Origin: Rufibacter roseus
Lineage (GTDB): Bacteria; Bacteroidota; Bacteroidia; Cytophagales; Hymenobacteraceae
NCBI RefSeq assembly: GCF_001647285.1
Contig: NZ_LRML01000003.1
Span: forward strand, 372,001-436,000
Direction: 5' to 3'
Length of the DNA: 64,000 nucleotides
The notes under the pieces are model-generated. The model was not told where the DNA came from, searched no databases, and saw nothing but the letters and a program-made list of their open reading frames with translations. Positions within the stretch are counted from its first letter, which is position 1; every line of letters starts with the position of its first letter. Of this stretch, positions 33,245 through 42,489 are shown in pieces. The translations under genes and the position numbers were made by a program.

Positions 33245-34357
33245 TTACTTATTTTTACTTTTTTCCAGCATCTCCACGAACAGGTCGAACAAATACTCAG
33301 AATCATGTGGCCCTGGAGAAGACTCAGGGTGGTATTGTACAGAGAAAGCAGGTTTATTTTTTACCCGAATTCCTTCTATTGTATTATCATTCAAGTTGAT
33401 GTGTGTAACTTCAATGTTGGGGTTATTCTTCAATGCTTCCGCATCTACCGCAAACCCATGATTTTGGGAAGTTATCTCACTTTTGCCTGTGATCAAATTT
33501 TTTACTGGGTGGTTTAAGCCACGGTGACCATTGTGCATTTTATAGGTAGGTATTCCATTCGCTTGGGCCAAAATTTGGTGTCCCATGCAAATTCCGAACA
33601 TTGGTCTTTCTACATTCAAAATGGCCTCAACGCTCTTAACCGCTTCTGTGGTTACAGCAGGGTCACCAGGACCATTGGAAATGAAATAGCCATCAGGCCC
33701 CCAAGCCTCCATCTCCTCAAATGAAGTCCCGTAAGGGTACACTCTGCACTCACAGCCTCTTTGGACTAAATTGTTTAAGATGTTCTTTTTTATCCCTAAA
33801 TCAAGAACAGCTACTTTAAATTTCTTCTCGGTTGGCTGCAGTTCATACATTTGACCTGTAGTTACTTTAGAAGATAATTCTAAGCCCTTCATAGAAGGCA
33901 CTTGGTTCAACTTATCTTTCAAAGTCTCTACATCTGTGGTCTCAGAAGAGATGATGGCGTTCATAGCACCTTTGTCACGTATATAACGCACTAAAGATCT
34001 GGTATCTATTTCGCAAATACCTACTATCCCTGCCTTTTCAAAATACTCCTGCAAAGAACCCTCGGCTGTATTGCGTGAAAAAAAGTGAGAAAACTCTTTA
34101 CACACCAATCCCTTAATCTGAATGGCATCTGATTCTACCTCCTCAGGTTGTACACCATAATTTCCTACGTGTGAAACAGTGGTGATTACAATTTGCCCGT
34201 AGTACGATGGATCTGTAAAAATCTCTTGATAACCAGTCATTCCAGTATTGAAGCAAAGCTCACCACCGGTTGTACCAATTTTGCCAAGGCTTTTACCTTT
34301 AAAGAAAGTGCCGTCTTCCAGCACCAGTACTGCATCTGTTGTTGTTTGAAGCTTCAT
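33245..34357 (-). CDS. carA: Carbamoyl-phosphate synthase small subunit (glutamine amidotransferase)
   Basis: A 370-residue subunit that hydrolyses glutamine and passes ammonia to CarB for carbamoyl phosphate, feeding arginine and pyrimidine synthesis. The class I amidotransferase domain is in the C-terminal half: nucleophilic cysteine in PMFGICMGHQIL and the His-Glu pair in SVQYHPESSPGPHD; the N-terminal half begins with VLEDGTFFKGKS. carB is not in the window. A TATTTTTG box lies in the T-run of the rplQ terminator just upstream, so carA may start its own transcript with a very short leader. eno follows 18 bases downstream. Confidence 0.96.
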   Translation of the reverse strand: MKLQTTTDAVLVLEDGTFFKGKSLGKIGTTGGELCFNTGMTGYQEIFTDPSYYGQIVITTVSHVGNYGVQPEEVESDAIQIKGLVCKEFSHFFSRNTAEGSLQEYFEKAGIVGICEIDTRSLVRYIRDKGAMNAIISSETTDVETLKDKLNQVPSMKGLELSSKVTTGQMYELQPTEKKFKVAVLDLGIKKNILNNLVQRGCECRVYPYGTSFEEMEAWGPDGYFISNGPGDPAVTTEAVKSVEAILNVERPMFGICMGHQILAQANGIPTYKMHNGHRGLNHPVKNLITGKSEITSQNHGFAVDAEALKNNPNIEVTHINLNDNTIEGIRVKNKPAFSVQYHPESSPGPHDSEYLFDLFVEMLEKSKNK

Positions 34358-34374
34358 TTTATTTAGGTCTGTGG

Positions 34375-34382
34375 CAAAAATA
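34375..34382 (-). promoter_or_regulatory. Putative carA -7 promoter box overlapping the rplQ terminator
   Basis: On the minus strand TATTTTTG fits TAnnTTTG, 17 bases before the carA ATG, and lies in the T-run just past the rplQ terminator stem. The -33 element would fall inside the hairpin and is not recognisable. Confidence 0.4.
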
Positions 34383-34416
34383 AAAAAGGGATACGAGTAA
34401 ACTCGTATCCCTTTTT
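34383..34416 (-). terminator. Terminator at the end of the ribosomal protein cluster
   Basis: Perfect 16-bp inverted repeat AAAAAGGGATACGAGT (34383-34398) and its complement (34401-34416) with a formal 2-base loop, 19 bases past the rplQ stop. Confidence 0.88.
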
Positions 34417-34435
34417 ATAAATTATTGAAAATTTG

Positions 34436-34960
34436 TTACTCATTAACTGGAGCATCAGCATTTCCTTCAGCTGCCGGAGTATCATTAGCTGGAGCGTTTG
34501 ACTCACTTGATGCCTGAGCAGCGTCTTTTTTCTTACCTGAAGAACGACGTCTGGTTTTTGTTTTACCAGCACTGTCAGCACCTTTTGTAGATAGCATATC
34601 CTCGTTGTAGTCTACTAACTCAATGATACACATTTCAGCGTTATCACCTAAACGAGTACCAGTCTTTAAAATGCGGGTATATCCACCTGGACGACCAGCA
34701 ATTTTAGCAGAAACGTTGTCATACAACTCTTTTACAGATTCTTTGTTCTGCAAGTAAGAGAATACTGTACGACGAGAGTGCGTAGTATCGCTTTTTGATT
34801 TAGTTAATAGAGGCTCAACATACTTACGAAGTGCTTTGGCCTTAGCTACTGTAGTAGATAAACGCTTGTGCAGGATAAGGGATGATGCCATGTTAGAAAG
34901 CAAAGCAGCTCTGTGAGAGGCTGTTCTTCCTAAGTGGTTAATTTTTTTACCGTGTCTCAT
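34436..34960 (-). CDS. rplQ: Ribosomal protein L17
   Basis: A 174-residue large-subunit protein located near the polypeptide exit tunnel. The core ([20 protein letters not shown], then [20 protein letters not shown] and [13 protein letters not shown]) is standard; a C-terminal extension of about 50 residues, basic then acidic and rich in Ala, Ser and Glu, goes beyond the usual 115-130 residues, a feature I associate with Bacteroidota L17. Last gene of the alpha operon, 67 bases after rpoA and followed by a strong terminator. Confidence 0.96.
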   Translation of the reverse strand: MRHGKKINHLGRTASHRAALLSNMASSLILHKRLSTTVAKAKALRKYVEPLLTKSKSDTTHSRRTVFSYLQNKESVKELYDNVSAKIAGRPGGYTRILKTGTRLGDNAEMCIIELVDYNEDMLSTKGADSAGKTKTRRRSSGKKKDAAQASSESNAPANDTPAAEGNADAPVNE

Positions 34961-35027
34961 TATTTTAATTGTGCACGTGCATACCGTCAGTCAACCTTTC
35001 GGGACCGGGAATTATGCCGTAAGATTA

Positions 35028-36017
35028 CTAATCTTCTTCTAATTTATACTTAGAGATATCCATCCCAAAGGTAAGACCTTTTTCAGATACAAGATTCTCT
35101 AACTCAGTAAGAGATTTCTTACCAAAGTTACGGAATTTCATCATATCTGCCAGATCTAACTGTACAAGATCTCCTAAAGTTCTGATATCAGCAGCTTTTA
35201 AGCAGTTATAAGCACGTACTGAAAGATCCATGTCATGTAATGGAGTTTTCAGTACTTTTCTCATGTGCAGCATTTCTTCATCTACTGCTTCTTCCTCTTC
35301 AGGCTTCACAGTTTCAAAAGTCATGGTGTTATCAGAGAACAGCATAAAGTGCTGAATCAGAATGTTGGCAGCACCTTTCAAAGCATCTTCTGGATGGATA
35401 GAACCATCAGTAGAAATCTCTAACAAAAGACGCTCGTAGTCAGTTTTCTGCTCAACGCGGGTATTCTCAACGCTAAATTTCACGTTTTTTACAGGCGTGA
35501 AAATAGAGTCAATCGATATTTGACCAAAAACTTGATCAGCAGGTTTATTCTCTTCAGCAGGAACGTATCCTCTACCCTTCTGAATTGTCAATTCAATCTC
35601 GAAGCTAACTTCTGGATCTAAGTGACAGATTACTAAATCTGGGTTAAGAACTTGAAATGAGCTTGAGAACTTGTTAATATCTCCGGCGGTGAAAGTATCC
35701 TGTTTGCTAATGCTAACAGTAATTTTATCATCTACTAAATCACCAATTTTTTTAAAGCGAACCATTTTGAGGTTCAAAATAATCTCAGAGACATCTTCAA
35801 CCACACCTTCAATGGTAGAGAACTCATGGAGAACACTAGGAATCCGGATACTTGAGATGGCGTACCCCTCCAATGAGGATAGAAGGATTCTTCTCAGCGC
35901 ATTCCCAATGGTTACACCATAGCCCTTTTCTAGCGGCTTGAATTCAAATTGCCCCTGAAAGTCATCGGATTTCTCCATCACGACTTTTTCTGGCATTTGA
36001 AAGGCTAATATTGACAT
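35028..36017 (-). CDS. rpoA: RNA polymerase alpha subunit
   Basis: A 329-residue subunit that dimerises to start core enzyme assembly and carries promoter and activator contacts. The N-terminal domain ([20 protein letters not shown], then [15 protein letters not shown]) and the C-terminal domain with helix-hairpin-helix ([20 protein letters not shown], then [13 protein letters not shown]) are both complete. It is 40 bases after rpsD and 67 before rplQ in the alpha operon. A TGCACGTGCA palindrome lies in the gap to rplQ. Confidence 0.98.
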   Translation of the reverse strand: MSILAFQMPEKVVMEKSDDFQGQFEFKPLEKGYGVTIGNALRRILLSSLEGYAISSIRIPSVLHEFSTIEGVVEDVSEIILNLKMVRFKKIGDLVDDKITVSISKQDTFTAGDINKFSSSFQVLNPDLVICHLDPEVSFEIELTIQKGRGYVPAEENKPADQVFGQISIDSIFTPVKNVKFSVENTRVEQKTDYERLLLEISTDGSIHPEDALKGAANILIQHFMLFSDNTMTFETVKPEEEEAVDEEMLHMRKVLKTPLHDMDLSVRAYNCLKAADIRTLGDLVQLDLADMMKFRNFGKKSLTELENLVSEKGLTFGMDISKYKLEED

Positions 36018-36057
36018 GATTGTTGGTTTAAGGTTGACACTTAAAATTTAGAACTCA

Positions 36058-36663
36058 TTACTTAGAGTAAAGCTCGACAATCAGCTGCTCTTGGATTTTC
36101 TCAGGGATTTGATCACGCTGAGGAGCAGAGATGAACTTGCCAACCATTTGGTTTGCATCCCACTCTAACCAGGTAAACTGACGAGCATTACGGGAAGCTA
36201 AGCTTGTAGTAATGGCTTCTAATGATTTTGATTTCTCACGAACACTTACTACATCACCAGGACGCAGTGTGTAAGAAGGAATGTTCACCACATTACCATT
36301 TACTAAAACGTGTTTGTGAAGAACCAATTGACGTGCACCACGTCTTGTTGGAGCGATACCTAAACGATAAACGGTGTTATCTAATCTAGCTTCCAATAAA
36401 GCTAATAAGTTTTCACCAGTGATACCTTGCTTACGAGCTGCTTTGTCAAATAAATTAGCAAACTGTCTTTCTAATACACCATAGATGTATTTAGCCTTCT
36501 GCTTTTCCATTAACTGAATAGCATATTCAGACTGCTTCTTTCTACGACCGCGGCCGTGCATTCCAGGACCATAAGCCTTTTTAGCTAACGCTTTGCTTGG
36601 TCCGAAAATAGGTTCATTATATCTTCTAGAGATTTTACTCTTAGGGCCTGTATATCTTGCCAT
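36058..36663 (-). CDS. rpsD: Ribosomal protein S4
   Basis: A 201-residue primary 16S rRNA binder at the 5' domain, and with S3 and S5 part of the mRNA entry site. It begins [20 protein letters not shown], and the S4 RNA-binding domain is seen at [17 protein letters not shown] through [19 protein letters not shown]. It lacks N-terminal cysteines, so it is a zinc-free S4. In the alpha operon after rpsK (20 bases); in E. coli S4 represses this operon, but no matching leader could be verified here. Confidence 0.97.
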   Translation of the reverse strand: MARYTGPKSKISRRYNEPIFGPSKALAKKAYGPGMHGRGRRKKQSEYAIQLMEKQKAKYIYGVLERQFANLFDKAARKQGITGENLLALLEARLDNTVYRLGIAPTRRGARQLVLHKHVLVNGNVVNIPSYTLRPGDVVSVREKSKSLEAITTSLASRNARQFTWLEWDANQMVGKFISAPQRDQIPEKIQEQLIVELYSK

Positions 36664-36683
36664 TTCTAATACTTAAAAATACC

Positions 36684-37076
36684 TTAAACTCTTCTGCGTT
36701 TGGGAGGACGGCAACCATTATGTGGTAATGGAGTTACATCTTTGATAGAAGTAATCTCTATACCTACATTTTGCATTGTCCGGATAGCTGACTCACGTCC
36801 AGCACCTGGGCCCTTAACAAACACTTCCGCTTTTCTCATACCTGCTTCATAGGCAACTTTACCGCAATCAGCGGCAGCCATCTGAGCGGCATAAGGAGTA
36901 TTTTTCTTAGACCCTTTAAAACCCATTTTACCAGCAGACGCCCAAGAAATAACTTGGCCATTATTGTTGGTAACAGAGATGATGATATTATTGAAAGAAG
37001 CTTTGATGTGTACCTGACCTACAGGCTCAACCACCACTACACGCTTCTTGGCTTTGTCTTTTCTTTTCTGAGCCAT
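36684..37076 (-). CDS. rpsK: Ribosomal protein S11
   Basis: A 130-residue protein of the small-subunit platform, near the mRNA exit and E site. It has the expected [20 protein letters not shown], the glycine-rich [14 protein letters not shown] and the C-terminal [18 protein letters not shown]; length is normal. It lies 9 bases after rpsM and 20 before rpsD. Confidence 0.97.
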   Translation of the reverse strand: MAQKRKDKAKKRVVVVEPVGQVHIKASFNNIIISVTNNNGQVISWASAGKMGFKGSKKNTPYAAQMAAADCGKVAYEAGMRKAEVFVKGPGAGRESAIRTMQNVGIEITSIKDVTPLPHNGCRPPKRRRV

Positions 37077-37085
37077 TGTTACTTA

Positions 37086-37463
37086 TTATTTAGATGCCTT
37101 CTTCTTGTTAGCAACAGTTTTACGCTTGCCTTTACGAGTTCTAGAGTTGTTTTTAGTTCTCTGACCTCTAACTGGTAAACCTTTTCTGTGACGTAGACCG
37201 CGGTAGCTACCAATGTCCATCAAACGCTTGATGTGCAATTGGACTTCGGAACGAAGAACACCTTCAACTTTGTGCTCAGAAGCGATTACATTACGGATTT
37301 CGCCAGCTTCATCTTCTGACCAATCCTTTACTTTTTTGTCAAGATCCACCCCAGCCTTAACTAAAATCGACTGTGACAACTTACGACCAATGCCGTAGAT
37401 GTACGTCAAGGCAATTTCGCCTCTTTTGTTATCTGGAATATCAACTCCTGCTATTCTAGCCAT
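37086..37463 (-). CDS. rpsM: Ribosomal protein S13
   Basis: A 125-residue small-subunit head protein that contacts the P-site tRNA and forms bridges with L5. The N-terminus [20 protein letters not shown], the helix-hairpin-helix [14 protein letters not shown] and the C-terminal [20 protein letters not shown] are typical, with a lysine-rich tail. It lies 10 bases after rpmJ and 9 before rpsK. Confidence 0.97.
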   Translation of the reverse strand: MARIAGVDIPDNKRGEIALTYIYGIGRKLSQSILVKAGVDLDKKVKDWSEDEAGEIRNVIASEHKVEGVLRSEVQLHIKRLMDIGSYRGLRHRKGLPVRGQRTKNNSRTRKGKRKTVANKKKASK

Positions 37464-37473
37464 GTTTTAATAA

Positions 37474-37590
37474 TTAACCTTGTCTTTGTTTATAACGTGG
37501 ATTCTTCTTGTTGATCACGTAAAGTTTTCCTTTACGTCTGATCACTTTGCAGTCTTCACTGCGCTTTTTTACTGACGCTTTAACTTTCAT
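37474..37590 (-). CDS. rpmJ: Ribosomal protein L36, zinc-free form
   Basis: A short gene of 38 codons plus stop, found by translating the gap between infA and rps[21 protein letters not shown], then [18 protein letters not shown]. It is the smallest large-subunit protein and packs against 23S rRNA. The zinc-binding Cys11, Cys14, Cys27 and His33 of classic L36 are replaced except for one (Ser11, Cys14, Asn27, Tyr33), so this is a zinc-independent form. It is 4 bases after infA and 10 before rpsM, as expected in the alpha operon. Confidence 0.93.
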   Translation of the reverse strand: MKVKASVKKRSEDCKVIRRKGKLYVINKKNPRYKQRQG

Positions 37591-37594
37591 CTGT

Positions 37595-37813
37595 TTATTT
37601 GTATCTGTAAACTATTCTACCTTTACTAAGGTCGTAAGGAGACATTTCCAATTTTACTCTATCACCAGGAAGAATTTTGATGTAGTGCATCCGCATCTTT
37701 CCAGAAATATGAGCAATAACTTGATGGCCATTTTCTAACTCCACCCGGAACATAGCGTTCGAAAGGGCTTCAATGATGGTACCGTCTTGTTCGATAGAAG
37801 ACTGTTTAGCCAT
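37595..37813 (-). CDS. infA: Translation initiation factor IF-1
   Basis: A 72-residue OB-fold factor that occupies the ribosomal A site during initiation. The sequence [20 protein letters not shown] and the segment [20 protein letters not shown] are standard for IF-1. It lies 3 bases after map and 4 before rpmJ. Confidence 0.97.
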   Translation of the reverse strand: MAKQSSIEQDGTIIEALSNAMFRVELENGHQVIAHISGKMRMHYIKILPGDRVKLEMSPYDLSKGRIVYRYK

Positions 37814-37816
37814 GTA

Positions 37817-38587
37817 TCAGTTCAGTGCTTTATCTATATAATCAAAAGTTGTCAAAATCTCTGCTTTCCCTTTTCGAACAACTACAGTATGTTCAAAATG
37901 AGCAGAAGGTTTTTTATCTCGAGTACGGATAGTCCAGCCATCTTCCTCTTGAACCACATGCCGTGAACCTAAATTTACCATCGGCTCAATAGCTAGTACA
38001 AGACCCTCCTGAAGTTTAAGCCCTTGCCCTCTTTTACCGTAGTTTGGTACTTCAGGACTTTCATGTAAGCTTTTGCCTACACCATGACCTACTAGTTCCC
38101 TTACTACACCATAACCATGCTTTTCAACATGATTTTGAATGGCAAAGCCTATATCTCCAATTCTAGATCCGGCAACAGCCCATTCTATACCTTTATACAA
38201 AGATTCTTTAGTCTTGATCAATAAATCAGTTACTAAAGGATCCACATTGCCAACAGCATGGGTATAGGCGCTATCACTGTGAAAACCTTTAAAAAAAACT
38301 CCACAGTCTATAGAAACAACATCTCCAGACCGCAGAGAGTAAGAACTAGGTATACCGTGTACAACAGCTGAATTTAAGCTAATACACAAACTATGCATAA
38401 AACCATTGTAACCTTTGAAAGAGGGAGCACCTCCATGATCACGTATGAATTCTTCAGCAACTTTATCTAGTTGCAAAGTACTGACACCTTCTTTAACAAA
38501 CTTGGTGACCTCACCATGAGCCTGTCCTAAAATGTCAGCACCCTGCTTTATTAAATCTATTTCCTCTTCTGTTTTGTAAACAATCAT
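37817..38587 (-). CDS. map: Methionine aminopeptidase, type I
   Basis: A 256-residue dimetal enzyme that removes the initiator methionine from nascent proteins. The five metal ligands can be placed: Asp in SIDCGVF, Asp in HSDSAYT, His in LVGHGVGKSLHE, Glu in AIEPMVNLG and Glu in HFEHTVVV. No N-terminal SH3 or zinc extension. It lies 3 bases after secY and 3 before infA. Confidence 0.97.
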   Translation of the reverse strand: MIVYKTEEEIDLIKQGADILGQAHGEVTKFVKEGVSTLQLDKVAEEFIRDHGGAPSFKGYNGFMHSLCISLNSAVVHGIPSSYSLRSGDVVSIDCGVFFKGFHSDSAYTHAVGNVDPLVTDLLIKTKESLYKGIEWAVAGSRIGDIGFAIQNHVEKHGYGVVRELVGHGVGKSLHESPEVPNYGKRGQGLKLQEGLVLAIEPMVNLGSRHVVQEEDGWTIRTRDKKPSAHFEHTVVVRKGKAEILTTFDYIDKALN

Positions 38588-38590
38588 TAA

Positions 38591-39916
38591 TTATGAAGCA
38601 ACTGCAACGTTTTTAGAACGACCTCTTAGCTTGCCAGACTTCATCATTCCATCATAATGACGCATCAACAAATAACTTTCAATTTGGTTCAAAGTATCCA
38701 ATACAACACCAACCAAAATTATTAAGGAAGTACCTCCGAAGAATGCAGCAAACTCTCTAGTCACCCCAAATAAGATAGCTATAGAAGGAAGAATAGCAAC
38801 AATAGCTAAAAATAGAGCGCCAGGAAAAGTAATACGAGTTAAAACTTCATCTATAAATTCTGAAGTAGCTAAACCAGGTTTAACACCAGGTATAAAACCT
38901 CCACTTCTTTTCAAATCATCAGAAATCTGATTTGGGTTTACACTTATTGCAGTATAAAAGAAGGTAAAGATAATGATGAGTATAGCAAAAGATAAGTTAT
39001 ACTGCCATGAAGTGAAGTCAGAGAAAACATTCCCTACCTCATTAGCTAAATCACTTTCATTTCTCCAGAAAGACGCAATCATACCAGGCAAGAACATCAA
39101 CGACTGAGCGAAAATGATTGGCATTACTCCGGCAGCATTAACTTTAAGTGGAATAAATTGTCTCTGACCTGCTTGCAAAGATGAACTTCCGCCTACCTGC
39201 TTTGCATACTGCACTGGAATTCTTCTTACAGCCTGTGTTAGCATAACAACACTCATCACTACAAAAAACAGCACCATTAGCTCAATGATGAAAACTAATG
39301 CTCTATTCAACCCAAGTGCCATTGCCTCACCTATTAAGGCACCTGGTAGACGAGAAACTATACCAATCATGATTAGCATAGAAATACCATTACCAATACC
39401 TTTATCAGTAATCTTCTCTCCTAGCCACATACAGAACATTGTCCCGGCAGTCAAGATGATCATGGAAGAAATTGTAAATAATGGTCCTGCTACAGAAGGA
39501 TCTATTGCTTCAGAATTGATAGTTGCTAAGAACCCAACAGACTGAGCCAGAGTAATTACAATAGTAAGTAAACGGGTATACTGGTTTATTTTCTTACGAC
39601 CAGACTCTCCTTCTTTTTGTAGTTTCTGAAAATATGGTACAGCAATAGTTAGAAGCTGCAACACGATTGAAGCAGATATATAAGGCATGATACCTAACGC
39701 AAAAATGGATGCATTACTAAATGCACCCCCAAGGAAAGTATCCAGCAGACCTAATATGCCCTGTGAACTTGACTTCAATTGGTTAGGATCAATGCCAGGT
39801 AAAACGACAAATGATCCTAATCTGAAAATTGCGATGAATCCTAAAGTATTTAGGATTCTAACTCGCAAATCTTCAATCGCAAAAATATTCTTAATCGTAT
39901 TAATCAGCTTCTTCAT
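38591..39916 (-). CDS. secY: Protein translocase channel subunit SecY
   Basis: A 441-residue inner-membrane protein with about ten hydrophobic segments, forming the protein-conducting channel used by SecA. The plug and N-terminal region (LRVRILNTLGFIAIFRLGSF) and the cytosolic loops RRIPVQYAKQVGG and LKRSGGFIPGVKPGLATSEF are characteristic. secE would be expected just beyond the window next to nusG; secG is not seen. It lies 3 bases after rplO and 3 before map, inside the spc-type cluster. Confidence 0.98.
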   Translation of the reverse strand: MKKLINTIKNIFAIEDLRVRILNTLGFIAIFRLGSFVVLPGIDPNQLKSSSQGILGLLDTFLGGAFSNASIFALGIMPYISASIVLQLLTIAVPYFQKLQKEGESGRKKINQYTRLLTIVITLAQSVGFLATINSEAIDPSVAGPLFTISSMIILTAGTMFCMWLGEKITDKGIGNGISMLIMIGIVSRLPGALIGEAMALGLNRALVFIIELMVLFFVVMSVVMLTQAVRRIPVQYAKQVGGSSSLQAGQRQFIPLKVNAAGVMPIIFAQSLMFLPGMIASFWRNESDLANEVGNVFSDFTSWQYNLSFAILIIIFTFFYTAISVNPNQISDDLKRSGGFIPGVKPGLATSEFIDEVLTRITFPGALFLAIVAILPSIAILFGVTREFAAFFGGTSLIILVGVVLDTLNQIESYLLMRHYDGMMKSGKLRGRSKNVAVAS

Positions 39917-39919
39917 CTG

Positions 39920-40366
39920 TTACAAAGTCACAACCTTGCCGCCTGCTTTTTCAATTGCTTCAACTGCCGATTTTGAGAATGCATGAGCATGCACTTCTAC
40001 AGCAGTTGTTAATTCACCTCTACCTAATACTTTGATGTTATCATTTTTAGAGGCTAAACCGTTCTGACGGAAAGTATCGAAATTGATAACAGTAGAACCT
40101 ACTTTAGAAGATAGATTCTGTAAAACGTCTAAGTTGATGGCAGTAAATTCAACTCTGTTGATGTTCTTAAAACCAAATTTTGGTACACGGCGTACTAAAG
40201 GCATCTGACCACCTTCAAATCCGGCTTTAGAAGAATATCCTGAGCGTGATTTAGCTCCTTTATGTCCACGGGTAGAAGTACCACCTCTACCAGAACCAGT
40301 ACCACGACCAATTCTCTTCCGGTTCTTTACAGAACCTTCAGCAGGTTTTAAATTGCTTAAGTTCAT
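39920..40366 (-). CDS. rplO: Ribosomal protein L15
   Basis: A 148-residue late-assembly large-subunit protein. The glycine- and arginine-rich N-terminus (KRIGRGTGSGRGGTSTRGHK) and GFEGGQMPLVRRVPKFGF are diagnostic. Its ATG follows a good Shine-Dalgarno-like AAGGAGG formed by the last codons of rpmD, which is unusual for this organism. 1 base after rpmD. Confidence 0.97.
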   Translation of the reverse strand: MNLSNLKPAEGSVKNRKRIGRGTGSGRGGTSTRGHKGAKSRSGYSSKAGFEGGQMPLVRRVPKFGFKNINRVEFTAINLDVLQNLSSKVGSTVINFDTFRQNGLASKNDNIKVLGRGELTTAVEVHAHAFSKSAVEAIEKAGGKVVTL

Positions 40367-40367
40367 T

Positions 40368-40547
40368 TTAAACCTCCTTAATGGTTACTAAATGTTGTAC
40401 TTTGTTAACCATTCCGGCTACTTGCGGAGTTAACTCTTTAGTGACAGTTTTATTGATCTTTCCAAGACCTAGAGCTTTCATAGTTCTCTTTTGTCTTTCA
40501 GGGCGGTCAATAATACTTTTTATCTGGGTTATTTCTACACTTGCCAT
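40368..40547 (-). CDS. rpmD: Ribosomal protein L30
   Basis: A 59-codon gene found by translating the gap between rpsE and rplO: MASVEITQIKSIIDRPERQK, then RTMKALGLGKINKTV and a tail ending HLVTIKEV. L30 is a small large-subunit protein; the central KRTMKALGLGKIN motif (usually LGLxxxxxxV) is typical. Its last codons AAG GAG GTT also give rplO a ribosome-binding-like sequence. Spacing is 2 bases to rpsE and 1 to rplO. Confidence 0.93.
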   Translation of the reverse strand: MASVEITQIKSIIDRPERQKRTMKALGLGKINKTVTKELTPQVAGMVNKVQHLVTIKEV

Positions 40548-40549
40548 AA

Positions 40550-41068
40550 CTATCCGTTAAATACACGTTGTAAACTGATACCACGTTGCTGAGCAACTAC
40601 CAACGGATCACGCATTTTAGAAAGTGCATCAAATGTAGCTTTCACCACATTGTGAGGATTAGAAGATCCTTTTGATTTAGCCAAAACATCTTTTATTCCT
40701 GCACTATCAAATACAGCACGCATCGCACCACCAGCTATTACACCCGTACCAGCTGCAGCTGGTTTGATTAACACAAATCCACCTGAGAATTTACCCTCCA
40801 TAGGATGTGGAACAGTATGCTTAAACAAAGGCACGCGAACAAGATTTTTCTTTGCATCGTCTATACCTTTGGCTATAGCATCAGTTACTTCATTAGCTTT
40901 ACCTAAACCGTAACCTACTACACCGTTTCCGTCACCAACTACTACAATAGCAGAAAAACTAAATCTTCTACCACCTTTTACTACTTTGGCAACTCTATTG
41001 ATGGCTACAACGCGTTCTTTCAGTTCAATGTCACTGGCCTTAACGCTCTTAATATTTAATTTTGACAT
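40550..41068 (-). CDS. rpsE: Ribosomal protein S5
   Basis: A 172-residue small-subunit protein at the mRNA entry and the decoding-accuracy site. The double-stranded RNA-binding-like N-terminal domain ([20 protein letters not shown], then [17 protein letters not shown]) and the C-terminal [19 protein letters not shown] are intact. 5 bases after rplR and 2 before rpmD. Confidence 0.97.
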   Translation of the reverse strand: MSKLNIKSVKASDIELKERVVAINRVAKVVKGGRRFSFSAIVVVGDGNGVVGYGLGKANEVTDAIAKGIDDAKKNLVRVPLFKHTVPHPMEGKFSGGFVLIKPAAAGTGVIAGGAMRAVFDSAGIKDVLAKSKGSSNPHNVVKATFDALSKMRDPLVVAQQRGISLQRVFNG

Positions 41069-41073
41069 GCTCT

Positions 41074-41427
41074 TTAGAATTTAAGACCCGCTTCACGAGC
41101 GCCTTCTGCCAACGATTTTACACGACCATGGTATAAGTATCCACCTCTGTCGAAAACAACTTCAGTAATACCTTTCTCAAGGGCTTTAGCTGCTATATCA
41201 CGCCCAACTAATGAAGATGATTCTACTTTATTTGTAGAACTTACTCCTTCAGTAGTTGCAGATGAAGAACTTGCCAATGTTACACCATTCACGTCATCAA
41301 TCAGCTGAGCATATATAAATTTATTGCTTCTGAATACAGAAAGACGTGGACGCTGAGCTGTTCCGGACACCTTATTACGGATGCTCCTACGGATTCTCAG
41401 TCTTCTTTTTGCTTTATCGAATGCCAT
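41074..41427 (-). CDS. rplR: Ribosomal protein L18
   Basis: A 117-residue protein that binds 5S rRNA together with L5. The N-terminal basic [20 protein letters not shown], the [17 protein letters not shown] strand pair and the C-terminal [20 protein letters not shown] are standard. 9 bases after rplF and 5 before rpsE. Confidence 0.97.
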   Translation of the reverse strand: MAFDKAKRRLRIRRSIRNKVSGTAQRPRLSVFRSNKFIYAQLIDDVNGVTLASSSSATTEGVSSTNKVESSSLVGRDIAAKALEKGITEVVFDRGGYLYHGRVKSLAEGAREAGLKF

Positions 41428-41436
41428 TTCTATAAA

Positions 41437-41991
41437 TTATTTAGAAGCAGTTTTACCAGCTTTTCTTCTAACCACTTCACCCACGAATCTGATACCCTTA
41501 CCTTTGTAAGGCTCAACTTTACGTAATGAGCGAATTTTGGCAGCAACCTGACCAATCAACTGCTTATCTATTCCTTCTAGAGTTATTACTGGAGCTTTTC
41601 CTTTTTCAGTTACTGCGTTCGCAGTGATTTCAGAAGGAAGAGCAACATAGATATTGTGAGAATATCCTAAAGCTAACTCTAAATTTTGTCCTTGAGTAGT
41701 GGCCTTGTATCCAACACCAACTAATTCAAGTGAAACTTTATATCCCGCACTTACACCTATTACCATATTGTTCAATATGGAGCGGTATAAACCATGCATG
41801 GCTTTATGTCTCTTTTGCTCGGTAGGACGAGATACAGTAAGTACTCCCTCCTCTACAGCTACTATGATATCAGTATCAACTTGAGAAGAAAGTGTTCCTT
41901 TAGGGCCTTTCACTGTAACCAAGTTGTCCTGGCTTACCGTCACCTCTACACCTTGTGGGAGTGTGATGGGCAGTTTTCCTATCCGTGACAT
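41437..41991 (-). CDS. rplF: Ribosomal protein L6
   Basis: A 184-residue large-subunit protein near the factor-binding (sarcin-ricin) region. It has two similar domains, with MSRIGKLPITLPQGVEV at the start and RSLRKVEPYKGKGIRFVGE near the end. I chose the ATG at 41991 since the family begins MSRIGK; an upstream in-frame ATG at 42018 lies across the rpsH stop. 11 bases after rpsH. Confidence 0.97.
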   Translation of the reverse strand: MSRIGKLPITLPQGVEVTVSQDNLVTVKGPKGTLSSQVDTDIIVAVEEGVLTVSRPTEQKRHKAMHGLYRSILNNMVIGVSAGYKVSLELVGVGYKATTQGQNLELALGYSHNIYVALPSEITANAVTEKGKAPVITLEGIDKQLIGQVAAKIRSLRKVEPYKGKGIRFVGEVVRRKAGKTASK

Positions 41992-42002
41992 TTCTACTTC
42001 AA

Positions 42003-42401
42003 TTAATACACATAACACAACACTTCACCTCCAACGTTAAGGCCTTTAGCCTCTTTGTCAGTGATAACACCTTTAGAAGTAGAAAGGATGGCTACGCCAT
42101 ATCCATTCAATACTCTAGGCATTTCATCTAGGTGAACATACTTACGGAGTCCAGGCTTGCTGATTCTCTCAAGTTTCACGATAGCAGATTGCTTTGTGGC
42201 GGGATCATATTTCAGAGCAATTTTAATGGTGCCCTGAACAGAACTATCATCGAACTTGTAACTTTGAATATAACCTTTTTCGTAAAGAACCTTGGTTATT
42301 TCTTTTTTGATATTGCTAGCCGGAATTTCAACTACCCGGTGATGCGCTTTTATCGCATTCCGTAGTCTAGTTAAATAATCTGCTATCGGATCTGAATGCA
42401 T
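42003..42401 (-). CDS. rpsH: Ribosomal protein S8
   Basis: A 132-residue primary binder of the central 16S domain. The N-terminal DPIADYLTRLRNAIKAHHR and the C-terminal GVAILSTSKGVITDKEAK, ending GGEVLCYVY, are typical. The 88-base gap before it (to rpsN) is the longest inside this part of the cluster and carries a promoter-like box. Confidence 0.97.
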   Translation of the reverse strand: MHSDPIADYLTRLRNAIKAHHRVVEIPASNIKKEITKVLYEKGYIQSYKFDDSSVQGTIKIALKYDPATKQSAIVKLERISKPGLRKYVHLDEMPRVLNGYGVAILSTSKGVITDKEAKGLNVGGEVLCYVY

Positions 42402-42441
42402 TAGACTATATTTTTTAGATTCCGCTCTTTTTAAGGAGCCG

Positions 42442-42449
42442 CAAAGATA
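42442..42449 (-). promoter_or_regulatory. Putative internal promoter box between rpsN and rpsH
   Basis: On the minus strand TATCTTTG followed by C matches TAnnTTTG exactly, 41 bases before the rpsH ATG, in an 88-base gap that is unusually long for this cluster. No -33 TTTG is seen at 19-21 bases, so confidence is moderate. Confidence 0.5.
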
Positions 42450-42489
42450 CTAATGTTTTTCCTAACTACTATTATGGTAGGAGTAATAA

